Positions 26,368 through 33,352 of a DNA stretch of 64,000 nucleotides are shown in pieces. The stretch lies in NCBI GenBank assembly GCA_002344055.1, contig DDTH01000002.1, positions 69,724-133,723 on the forward strand, in the 5' to 3' direction. The notes below the pieces were generated by a model. That model ran no database searches, was not told the origin of the DNA, and saw nothing but the letters and a program-made list of their open reading frames with translations. The number at the start of each line of letters is the position of its first letter. Within the stretch, counting starts at the first letter, position 1. The position numbers and the translations under genes were made by a program. This DNA is from Sphingomonadales bacterium UBA2369 (GTDB lineage Bacteria; Pseudomonadota; Alphaproteobacteria; Sphingomonadales; Sphingomonadaceae).

Positions 26368-26643
26368 GTGGCTTTCTCTACTTTCATTGTCGCAGCGCTG
26401 TTTTCGGTCAGCCTGCAGCCTCCGGCCGGGCATGCGGGCGGGCATGGTGACATCGGGTCTACGAGCATGCGCGGCAGCGGCGTGATCCTCGATACCGCTC
26501 CGGAGAGGGATCAGGCTACCCAGGACGGCACGAATGCCCATGGTGAGCGGCTGATCTGCCGCCGCATCGAATCGTCGACCAATCGGACCGGATCCCGCCG
26601 TGTGTGCCTCAGCGCACGCGAATGGCGGGCCCGGCAGAACTAA
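26368..26643 (+). CDS. Small exported protein with paired cysteines
   Basis: 91 residues from a GTG with GGGAT upstream; a TTG 18 nt earlier is the alternative. A signal peptide (FSTFIVAALFSVSLQPPAGHA) is followed by a disordered Gly/Ser/Thr stretch. A conserved-looking C-terminal module follows, LICRRIESSTNRTGSRRVCLSAREW, with two cysteines about 17 residues apart that could form a disulfide. From memory, small sphingomonad proteins with an ICR-IE...RRVC-T-EW module are common and uncharacterised. It follows the CoA-transferase by 55 bp. Confidence 0.65.
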   Translation: MAFSTFIVAALFSVSLQPPAGHAGGHGDIGSTSMRGSGVILDTAPERDQATQDGTNAHGERLICRRIESSTNRTGSRRVCLSAREWRARQN

Positions 26644-26720
26644 GTCTCTGCCGGACACGGGCCTGCGATAGCAGGACCCTAGCATCTTAGTTGGCCAGGT
26701 CGCCGAGCGCGGGCGGTCGC

Positions 26721-27248
26721 TCAGCGCCGCCTGAAAAGCAGGATCGGCGCCTCTTTGTAGCGCGCCTCTTCGCGCAGCGCGAAGCCGTTGCGCTCAGCCA
26801 ACCGGATTGACGGTGCATTGTCGGCGCCGATGATCGCGACAATTTCCTCCGCGTCGAGCGTCCGGTCCGACCAATCCAGGATCGCAGCAACCGCCTCGCC
26901 GGCATAGCCTTGGCCGTGCGCCTGCGCAGCGAAGACATAGCCAAGCTCGGGTATGCCCTCAATTGAGGGTGTCATGTCGCGCTTGAAATCGGCCAGGCCG
27001 GCCTGGCCGATCACCGCGCCGTCGGAAAGCCGTTCAACCACCCAATAGCCATAGCCGAGCAACGCCCAGCAGCCCGGGCCTGCGAGCATGCGCCGCCAAG
27101 CCTCCTCGCGCGGCTGTGCACCGGAGATATGCCGCATATTCTCGCCATCGCTGACCATCGCCAGGATGGGCGCGAAGTCGTCATGTGTGTGGGCGCGCAA
27201 ACGCAACCGCGCGGTCTCGATCGTGGGAGCCGCGCGGTGCGTGATCAT
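26721..27248 (-). CDS. GNAT-family N-acetyltransferase (RimJ/RimL-like)
   Basis: 175 residues. Opens PTIETARLRLRAHTHDDF, typical of RimJ/RimL-type GNATs. The acetyl-CoA loop lies in ELGYVFAAQAHGQGYAGEAV, and NAPSIRLAERNGFALREEARYKE forms the C-terminal half. The substrate could be a ribosomal protein N-terminus, an antibiotic or a metabolite; the sequence does not say. It lies 13 nt downstream of rpmE on the same strand and is probably cotranscribed. Confidence 0.88.
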   Translation of the reverse strand: MITHRAAPTIETARLRLRAHTHDDFAPILAMVSDGENMRHISGAQPREEAWRRMLAGPGCWALLGYGYWVVERLSDGAVIGQAGLADFKRDMTPSIEGIPELGYVFAAQAHGQGYAGEAVAAILDWSDRTLDAEEIVAIIGADNAPSIRLAERNGFALREEARYKEAPILLFRRR

Positions 27249-27261
27249 GCGATGAAAAGGC

Positions 27262-27492
27262 TTACTTCTTGCCGCCGAGCTTCAGCGCACCGAAGCGCTT
27301 GTTGAACTGGGCAACGCGGCCGCCCTGGTCGAGCTGGCGCGTGCCGCCGGTCCAGGCCGGGTGGACCTTGGGGTCGATTTCGAGCGTCAGCTTGTCGCCT
27401 TCCTTGCCCCAGGTGGAGCGCGTCTCGAAGGTGGTGCCGTCGGTCATCTGCACCGTGATCATGTGGTAATCGGGATGCGTATCGGTCTTCAT
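27262..27492 (-). CDS. rpmE: 50S ribosomal protein L31
   Basis: 76 residues, MKTDTHPDYHMITVQMTDGTTFETRSTW then VHPAWTGG and RVAQFNKRFG, as in the alphaproteobacterial form of L31. There is no CxxC zinc motif, so this is the zinc-independent type and no zinc-responsive L31 swap can be inferred. A promoter candidate (27556-27584) gives a leader of about 58 nt with a 7-bp hairpin at 27517-27535. Confidence 0.95.
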   Translation of the reverse strand: MKTDTHPDYHMITVQMTDGTTFETRSTWGKEGDKLTLEIDPKVHPAWTGGTRQLDQGGRVAQFNKRFGALKLGGKK

Positions 27493-27516
27493 GTCTTACG
27501 ATCTTTCGCTGATGGC

Positions 27517-27535
27517 GGCTGGTTTCCGACCAGCC
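27517..27535 (-). other. Leader hairpin upstream of rpmE
   Basis: GGCTGGT-TTCCG-ACCAGCC is a perfect 7-bp stem with a 5-nt loop, lying 25-43 nt before the rpmE start. It could be an L31 autoregulatory site or just a stabilising stem. Confidence 0.4.
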
Positions 27536-27555
27536 TAGCGGTTTGGCGAGCGGCG

Positions 27556-27584
27556 CATCTAGCGGCTGGCGGCCGAATTGACAA
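27556..27584 (-). promoter_or_regulatory. Candidate rpmE promoter
   Basis: Minus strand: TTGTCA (27584-27579), 17 bp, TAGATG (27561-27556). Its -35 overlaps the -35 of the divergent btu promoter base for base over five positions. Confidence 0.5.
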
Positions 27585-27606
27585 GGCGGCGGGCGGAGCC
27601 TAGCCG
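27578..27606 (+). promoter_or_regulatory. Candidate btu operon promoter
   Basis: Perfect -35 TTGACA (27578-27583), 17 bp, TAGCCG (27601-27606). The predicted start, near 27612, falls just before the first stem of the cobalamin riboswitch, which supports it. The -10 is weak. Confidence 0.5.
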
Positions 27607-27614
27607 CCCTCGCA

Positions 27615-27758
27615 GCGAAGGTGCCCGGGTGTGAACCCGGGTGAAAATGGGAAGCCGGTCAAAATTCCGGCGCTGTGCCCGCAACTGTAAGCGGCGAGCG
27701 TCCCACCCGCAAAGGGTGATGACGCATTCGAGCCGCAAGCCAGGAGACCTGCCTTCGC
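27615..27758 (+). ncRNA. Cobalamin (B12) riboswitch aptamer
   Basis: The closing stem pairs GCGAAGG (27615-27621) with CCTTCGC (27752-27758). Inside are the class hallmarks: GGTGCC at the 5' side, GGGTGAAAATGGGAAGCCGG, the GTGCCCGCAACTGTAAGCGG core, and the B12-box-like GCCGCAAGCCAGGAGACC-TGCC at 27732-27753. It senses adenosyl- or related cobalamin in the leader of btuB. The following 110 nt hold the expression platform. Confidence 0.95.
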
Positions 27759-27826
27759 CGTCGTCCGCGCCCGGCCGGGTCCAGCCGTCAGCGCGTGGCT
27801 CCGGCGTGCCCTGGCGGCGCGGCGGT

Positions 27827-27862
27827 TCCTCCGAGGCGACATTCATGTGTCGCTATGGAGGA
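27827..27862 (+). promoter_or_regulatory. Ribosome-site-sequestering hairpin before btuB
   Basis: TCCTCC (27827-27832) is complementary to the btuB ribosome site GGAGGA (27857-27862). Between them GCGACA/TGTCGC forms a 6-bp inner stem closing a TTCATG loop, with a 3x3 internal bulge between the two stems. This is a translational off state for the riboswitch. Confidence 0.65.
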
Positions 27863-27869
27863 TAAGAAT

Positions 27870-29795
27870 ATGATTTCATTGCTATTGGCATCGACGGCCT
27901 GGGTTCAGCCCGCGCCCGCCGCTGAATGCGAGCGCGTCGGCGGGCCAGAAGGCTGCGCCGACCGGATGATCGTCGTGACCGCGGCTTTGGTGCCCGTACC
28001 CGAGGCCGAGGCCCCGGCCTCCGTCACCCTGTACACCGCGTCGGAGATCCAGGCGCAGGGGCTGACACAGGTCAGCGACCTGATCCGCCTCGCGCCCGGC
28101 ACGTCGGTGTCGTCCTCCGGCGGTCCCGGCGCGCAGACCCAGATCCGCATCCGCGGGGCCGAGGCCAACCACACCCTCGTCTTCATCGACGGCATCGCCT
28201 TCAACGATCTGGCCGCCAACAACCAGGCGCGGTTCGAAACGTTCAGCGCCACCGGTCTGGGCCGCCTCGAACTGGTGCGCGGCCCGCAATCCGCGCTCTG
28301 GGGGTCGGAAGCGCTGGGCGGCGTGATCGCGATGGAGACGCCCGATCCGCTCGGCGCGACGCGCGGCGCGGTGAGCGGCGAGATCGGCAGCCGCGGCGTC
28401 GCGAACACGGCCGCGAGCTTTGCCACCGGCGGCGAGACGGCCGGGCTGTCCGCGACCGCTTCCTACGCCCGCAGCGACGGCATCGACATTCTCGGCGGCG
28501 GCACTGGCGACCGCGACGGCTATGACAATCTCACCTTCAGCCTGAAAGGCGTCGTGCGCTTCGGTAACGGCTTCGAAGCCGGGGCGGTCGGGCGCTATAT
28601 CGACCATGATGTCGATTTCGACGGCAGCGACCCGGTCACTTTCGCCCGCGCCGACACCGCCGATGGTTCGACCGCGCAGACGGTCGCCGGCCGTGCCTGG
28701 CTGCGCTACGGCGATGCCGATACGCCCTGGCAGGCGCGGATCGAGGCGCAGCATCTCGACAGCGAGAATCGCAATCGTACCGGCAACGTCCGCACCAACG
28801 ACAGCTATGGCCGCCGCACCCGCTTCGGCGGACAGGTGTCGCGCCGCATCGAGGCCGGCGGCACCCGCCACTTGCTGATTGCCGCGGTCGACCATGAGGA
28901 AGAACGGTTCGGCACGCGCGACCTGCGCTTCGGCGGCGGCTCGGATCGCGACCTCGAACGCAGCCGTACCGCCCTCGTGGGCGGCTGGCGCGCAGAATGG
29001 GGCGACCGGGTCATCACCGACATCGCCGTTCGGCATGACGATTTCAGCACGTTCGAGGATGCGACGACCTTTCGCGCCCATGCCGAGCTGAAGCTGGGCG
29101 GCGGCGTCTCGCTGGTCGGCGGCTATGGCGAAGGCATTGCCCAGCCGAGCTTCATCGACCTGTTCGGCTTCGGGGCCGGCAGCGGCTTCATCGGCAATCC
29201 GAACCTGCGTCCCGAACGCTCCGCCGGTTACGAGGGCGGCCTGCGCTTCTCGCGTCCGGCTTTCTCGCTGGAGGCAGTCGCCTTCTCGAACGATCTGGAG
29301 GACGAGATCGTGGAGGATTTCAGCATCTTCCCGAACTATACGGTCGTGAACGCTCCCGGCGAAAGCCGCCGTCGCGGCATCGAATTGTCGGGCGAATGGC
29401 GTCCTGTGCAGGGGCTGCGGCTCGCGGCCAACTATAGCTATCTCGATACCCGCGAACTGAATGCGGGTGCGGGCAACGCGCTGCGCGAAGTGCGCCGACC
29501 GGAGCATACGGCCAATCTGCTCGCGGACTACACTGCCGGACGGCTGACGATCGGCGGTGCCTTGGCCTATGTCGGCAAGCGGATCGACAGCGACTTCGAT
29601 CTGTTCCCGGCGCCGCGCCTCACGCTCGACCCTTATGTGCTCGCCAGCGCGCGCATCGCCTGGCGGATCGGCGACAGCCTGGAGGCATTCGCGCGGATCG
29701 AAAATGCGTTCGATGACGATTATCAGGACGTCGTCGGTTACGCGACACAGGGACGGTCAGTCTATGCGGGCATTCGCTTCCGCTTTGGCGATTAG
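27870..29795 (+). CDS. btuB: TonB-dependent vitamin B12 receptor
   Basis: 641 residues. GGAGG sits 8 nt before the ATG. A short signal region is followed by a TonB-box-like RMIVVTA and a plug domain (ASEIQAQGLTQVSDLIRLAPG; QIRIRGAEANHTLVFIDGIAFND; LELVRGPQSALWGSEALGGVI). A 22-strand-type barrel follows, with LRPERSAGYEGGLRF and RIENAFDDDYQDV near the end. The upstream cobalamin riboswitch and downstream btuFCD identify the substrate as a corrinoid. It is an outer-membrane protein driven by TonB. The 3' end overlaps btuF by 32 bp. Confidence 0.93.
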   Translation: MISLLLASTAWVQPAPAAECERVGGPEGCADRMIVVTAALVPVPEAEAPASVTLYTASEIQAQGLTQVSDLIRLAPGTSVSSSGGPGAQTQIRIRGAEANHTLVFIDGIAFNDLAANNQARFETFSATGLGRLELVRGPQSALWGSEALGGVIAMETPDPLGATRGAVSGEIGSRGVANTAASFATGGETAGLSATASYARSDGIDILGGGTGDRDGYDNLTFSLKGVVRFGNGFEAGAVGRYIDHDVDFDGSDPVTFARADTADGSTAQTVAGRAWLRYGDADTPWQARIEAQHLDSENRNRTGNVRTNDSYGRRTRFGGQVSRRIEAGGTRHLLIAAVDHEEERFGTRDLRFGGGSDRDLERSRTALVGGWRAEWGDRVITDIAVRHDDFSTFEDATTFRAHAELKLGGGVSLVGGYGEGIAQPSFIDLFGFGAGSGFIGNPNLRPERSAGYEGGLRFSRPAFSLEAVAFSNDLEDEIVEDFSIFPNYTVVNAPGESRRRGIELSGEWRPVQGLRLAANYSYLDTRELNAGAGNALREVRRPEHTANLLADYTAGRLTIGGALAYVGKRIDSDFDLFPAPRLTLDPYVLASARIAWRIGDSLEAFARIENAFDDDYQDVVGYATQGRSVYAGIRFRFGD

Positions 29796-30579
29796 TCTGG
29801 CGCTCGCCGCTTGCGCCGCCCCGCCCGTCGCCACTCCGGCGGCGGGCGACGGGCCGGCGCGGCGGGTCGCATCGCTGAACCTGTGCACCGACGAATTGCT
29901 GCTGCTGCTCGCGGAACCGGAGCAGATCGGTTCCCTGACCCATCTCGCCGCCCAATCCGCGGAATCGCCTTTGGCCGGGCGAGCGGCACCCTATGCCGGC
30001 AATGACGGCACGTTGACGGACGTCGTATCGATCCGCCCCGATCTCGTGCTGACCATGGGTGGCGGAGGCGACAAGATGCGGATCGCGGAGCGGCTCGGCA
30101 TTCGCCTGCTCGACGTGCCGTTTCCGGAGACGCTTGATGACGTCATGGCGTCCATCCGGATCGTCGCAGTCGCGCTCGGCCAGGAAGCAAGGGGCGAGGC
30201 CCTGATCGCGCGGATCGAGGCGCTGCGGCGTTCATCTCCCAGAGATCCCATCGATGCGATGTGGATCGGCATCGGCGGCCGCACCATCGTCGCGCAAGGC
30301 CTCGGGGCGGAATGGATGGCGCTCGCCGGCTATCGGCAGCGCGATCTGGGCGAGACACAGATCCGGCTTGAGCAGATGCTGGTCGATCCGCCGGCCGTGC
30401 TGCTGCGCAGCGACTATCGCGACGGGCAATATTCGCGTGGCCAGGCTTGGCTCACCCACCCGCTGGCACGGGCACGGGCGGGATCGCGCGATGTCGCGAC
30501 CGACGGGCGGCTCTGGCTTTGCGCCGGGCCGCTCATGGCCGGAGAAGTCGAGCGCCTGCGCCGGGAGCGCGCCGAATGA
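29764..30579 (+). CDS. btuF: Periplasmic cobalamin-binding protein
   Basis: 271 residues. The signal sequence ends LALAACAAP, a lipobox-like site with Cys at 17, so it may be lipid-anchored. The binding-protein fold shows RVASLNLCTDELLLLLAEPEQIGSL, SIRPDLVLTMGG and RLGIRLLDVPFPETLDD, typical of the BtuF/FecB family. It delivers corrinoid from BtuB to BtuCD. The ATG lies within the last 32 bp of btuB in another frame; the next gene overlaps by 4 bp (ATGA). Compact, coupled operon. Confidence 0.88.
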   Translation: MRAFASALAISLALAACAAPPVATPAAGDGPARRVASLNLCTDELLLLLAEPEQIGSLTHLAAQSAESPLAGRAAPYAGNDGTLTDVVSIRPDLVLTMGGGGDKMRIAERLGIRLLDVPFPETLDDVMASIRIVAVALGQEARGEALIARIEALRRSSPRDPIDAMWIGIGGRTIVAQGLGAEWMALAGYRQRDLGETQIRLEQMLVDPPAVLLRSDYRDGQYSRGQAWLTHPLARARAGSRDVATDGRLWLCAGPLMAGEVERLRRERAE

Positions 30580-31538
30580 TGGCCCGCGCACTTATCGCTC
30601 TCGCCGCTCTGGCCTGCTTCGCGGCCTCCCTGCTGTTGCCCTGGGAAAGCCTCTCCACCCTGTTCGCAGCCGACCCCGACCTCGGCTGGGCCTTGCTGAC
30701 CGAACTGCGCCTGCCCCGGGCGCTGCTGGCCCTCATTTACGGCGCGATGCTCGGCGCGGCGGGCGCGGCGATCCAGGCGTTGTTCGCCAACCCCCTCGCC
30801 TCCCCGGACCTTACCGGCGCGACCAGCGGCGCGGCGTTGGGCGCGGTGGTCACGGCCTATCTGATCGGCCTGTCCGGCGCCTTCGCTATGGCATTGGGCG
30901 CGGTGACCGGCGCGGGTTTGAGCCTGCTGCTGCTGATCGGTCTCGCGGGGCGGCGGGCGGACACCAGCACTCTGCTGCTCGCCGGCCTCGCCATTACCTC
31001 CATTGCCGGAGCGCTCACGACTTTGGCGCTTGCTTTGGCCCCCTCCCCCTTCGCCTTCTACGACGCCTACGCCTGGCTGATGGGCTCGCTCACTGATCGC
31101 AGCCTCGAACAGCTCGCCTTTGCGGGGATTCCGGCAATCATCGCGATCGTCTGGCTGGCCAGCCTCGCTCCCGCGCTCGACCGGCTCGCTCTTGGCGAGG
31201 AGGTCGCGGAGTCGATGGGCTACAGTCTCGCGCGGCTGCGGATCCGGATCGTGTGCCTCAGTGCGCTCGGCGTTGGCGCCTGCGTGGCGATCTGCGGCGC
31301 AGTCGGCTTCATCGGGCTGGTCGCGCCGGTCTTCGCGCGGCGGCTCACGGGTGGACATCCCGGCCGCGCCATCCTGCCCGCCGCCCTGATCGGCGCGCTC
31401 CTGCTCAGCCTTGCCGATCTGCTCAGCAGCCTTGCACCGCTCGGCCGTATCCTGCCCATCGGTGTGATCACCGCTCTGGTCGGTGCGCCCTTCTTCCTGT
31501 GGCTGGTGGTCCGGATGCGCTGGAGGATGCAGCCATGA
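30576..31538 (+). CDS. btuC: Cobalamin ABC transporter permease
   Basis: 320 residues with 8-10 hydrophobic helices. FecCD/BtuC family motifs: LRLPRALLALIYGAMLGAAGAAIQALFANPLASPDLTG near the N-terminus (described as the block around residues 40-78), LLLAGLAITS, and CGAVGFIGLVAPVFARRLTGGHPGR near the C-terminus. The ATG overlaps the btuF stop and its own stop overlaps btuD (ATGA at both). Two copies pair with two BtuD to form the inner-membrane importer. Confidence 0.93.
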   Translation: MMARALIALAALACFAASLLLPWESLSTLFAADPDLGWALLTELRLPRALLALIYGAMLGAAGAAIQALFANPLASPDLTGATSGAALGAVVTAYLIGLSGAFAMALGAVTGAGLSLLLLIGLAGRRADTSTLLLAGLAITSIAGALTTLALALAPSPFAFYDAYAWLMGSLTDRSLEQLAFAGIPAIIAIVWLASLAPALDRLALGEEVAESMGYSLARLRIRIVCLSALGVGACVAICGAVGFIGLVAPVFARRLTGGHPGRAILPAALIGALLLSLADLLSSLAPLGRILPIGVITALVGAPFFLWLVVRMRWRMQP

Positions 31539-32233
31539 GTCTCGTCGTCGCGACAGACCTCGCGCTGCCGGCGCGGCTGGAGCCAACCAGCCTCTCGCTG
31601 ACAGCAGGCACGCTGACCGCTCTCGTCGGGCCGAATGGCGGCGGCAAGACCAGCCTGCTGCACGCCCTCGCCCGGATCGGCGGCGCGAGTGGCGAGGTGC
31701 TGATCGGCGGCGAGGATCCGGCGCGTCTGCCGCCCGCGCTGCGGAACCGCGCACTGACCTATCTTCCCGCCTCGCGCGACCTCACCTGGCCGATCCGCGC
31801 GCACGAACTGGTCGCGCTGTCCGGCGCCTCCCCTGAGGAGGTCAGCGCGTTCGCCTCACGGCTGGAACTCGACCAGTTCGGCCCGCGCCGCACCGACCGG
31901 CTTTCGACCGGGGAACGCAGCCGCGTCCTGCTGGCCCGCGCCCTGGCGCCGAGGCCACGCCTGCTGCTGCTCGACGAGCCGACAGCCAATCTCGACCCGC
32001 TCTGGCAAATCCGGCTGACGGCGTTGCTGGCCGAGGAGGTACGCGGCGCCGATCGCGCGGCTTTGGTGGCCATGCACGATCTCGACACGGCGCTTCGTCA
32101 TGCCGACCGCATCATCGTCATGCACCAGCGGCGCATCGCTGCCGACGGTGCGCCGGCCGATATTCTGGCTTCGGATGTGATCCCGCGCGTCTTCGGTATC
32201 CGGCGGACTGCCGAAGGCTGGGAAGCAGCCTGA
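31535..32233 (+). CDS. btuD: Cobalamin ABC transporter ATPase
   Basis: 232 residues. Walker A GPNGGGKTS (32-40), signature LSTGERSR (a variant of LSGGQ), Walker B LLLLDEPTANLD, and H-loop AMHDLD. It powers corrinoid import through BtuC. It ends one base before the end of the convergent fabZ, so transcripts from both sides must overlap or end inside each other's genes. Confidence 0.92.
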   Translation: MSLVVATDLALPARLEPTSLSLTAGTLTALVGPNGGGKTSLLHALARIGGASGEVLIGGEDPARLPPALRNRALTYLPASRDLTWPIRAHELVALSGASPEEVSAFASRLELDQFGPRRTDRLSTGERSRVLLARALAPRPRLLLLDEPTANLDPLWQIRLTALLAEEVRGADRAALVAMHDLDTALRHADRIIVMHQRRIAADGAPADILASDVIPRVFGIRRTAEGWEAA

Positions 32234-32234
32234 C

Positions 32235-32723
32235 CTATTCCTGCGGAGGGTCCGTGATCATCGCGGTGAAGTCCGCCTGCGTGGCGAGCTTGTCGCCGAC
32301 GAAGGCGCGGCCCGCAAACTTCCAGACCGGTCCGCGCTTCTGGATCAGATTGCACTCGAGCCGCAGCAGCACGCCGGGTTCGACCGGAACGCGGAACTTC
32401 GCATTCTCGATCGACATGAAGTAGACCAGCTTGCCCTTCTGCGCCTCACCGAGCGAGGTGACCGCGAGGACGCCGGCGGCCTGCGCCAGCGCTTCGATGA
32501 TCATCACACCGGGCATGATCGGCCGCCCGGGGAAATGCCCCTGGAAGAACAATTCGTTCATCGTCACCGCCTTGGTGGCGATGATCCGTTCGTCGAGGAC
32601 CATCTCCTCGACGCGATCGACCAGCAGCATGGGGTAGCGATGCGGCAGCGACCGCATCACCCCCCTGACATCAAGCGCCGGCGCCGTCATTGCGGGCGCC
32701 GGCGCATCGTCTCTGGAGCTCAC
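32235..32723 (-). CDS. fabZ: 3-hydroxyacyl-ACP dehydratase
   Basis: 162 residues. GTG start overlapping the skp stop (GTGA); an internal ATG 11 codons later is possible. Hot-dog fold with LPHRYPMLLVDRV, the catalytic FFQGHFPGRPIMPGVMIIEALAQAAG (His and Glu), and a typical C-terminus. It dehydrates 3-hydroxyacyl-ACP in fatty acid elongation. Last gene of the super-operon that begins at rpsB. In most Proteobacteria lpxD precedes it and lpxA follows; neither is here. Confidence 0.95.
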   Translation of the reverse strand: MSSRDDAPAPAMTAPALDVRGVMRSLPHRYPMLLVDRVEEMVLDERIIATKAVTMNELFFQGHFPGRPIMPGVMIIEALAQAAGVLAVTSLGEAQKGKLVYFMSIENAKFRVPVEPGVLLRLECNLIQKRGPVWKFAGRAFVGDKLATQADFTAMITDPPQE

Positions 32724-33352
32724 CGCCCGCCCGGACGCGGCGTCGCCGGCGGCACCGGCGCCGCGGTGGCCGGGGCCTGCTGCGGCATCGGCGTGATGCT
32801 GACCGCGGGCGTGGAGCGGTTGAGCTGCGCCAGCACCTCGTTGGTGACGTCCAGAGCCGGCGCGTGCGCCAGACGCGCATCGGTGGAAACCACGAGGTTC
32901 GCACCACGCGCGTTCATCACCGCCGTGTAGATCGGCTCTAGCGCCCGGTTGAGCTGGATGGAGACATGCAACCGGGTGGATTCGAAATTCTGCTGCAGCG
33001 TGCCCAGTTCCTGACGCGCGGTCTGCTCACGCTGCTGGAACGCTTGCACCCGCGGGCGAATGGCGTTCTCCGCATTGGTGCGCGCGGCGCCGGTCAGCGC
33101 CTGCGCGGCCTGCGCGGCTTGCTCGATCGACTGCTGCTCGGTCTGGAGCGGGCCGACCAGCGCCTGCTGACGCGCCTGATTGGAGGTCTGCTGCGCCTGC
33201 AGGGCGGCAGTCGCCGCGACGCAAGCGCCGCATTCGCGCAGCACGCGGTCGGTATCGACGACGACGATCGCGGCGGGCGCGGCCCGCTGCGCCATCGCGC
33301 TGGTCGGAAGGATGGCGGCGACAGTGGCCGCAAGGAGCAATTTGGTCTTCAT
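32720..33352 (-). CDS. skp: OmpH/Skp-like periplasmic chaperone
   Basis: 210 residues. Signal peptide MKTKLLLAATVAAILPTSAMA, then AIVVVDTDRVLRE, a long Gln/Ala-rich coiled-coil arm (about 45-125), and a return strand ANLVVSTDARLAHAPALDVTNEVL, as in Skp. A Pro/Ala tail from about residue 185 is an extra. It holds unfolded outer-membrane proteins for BamA, encoded directly upstream with a one-base overlap. The homology is at the fold level. Confidence 0.88.
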   Translation of the reverse strand: MKTKLLLAATVAAILPTSAMAQRAAPAAIVVVDTDRVLRECGACVAATAALQAQQTSNQARQQALVGPLQTEQQSIEQAAQAAQALTGAARTNAENAIRPRVQAFQQREQTARQELGTLQQNFESTRLHVSIQLNRALEPIYTAVMNARGANLVVSTDARLAHAPALDVTNEVLAQLNRSTPAVSITPMPQQAPATAAPVPPATPRPGGR

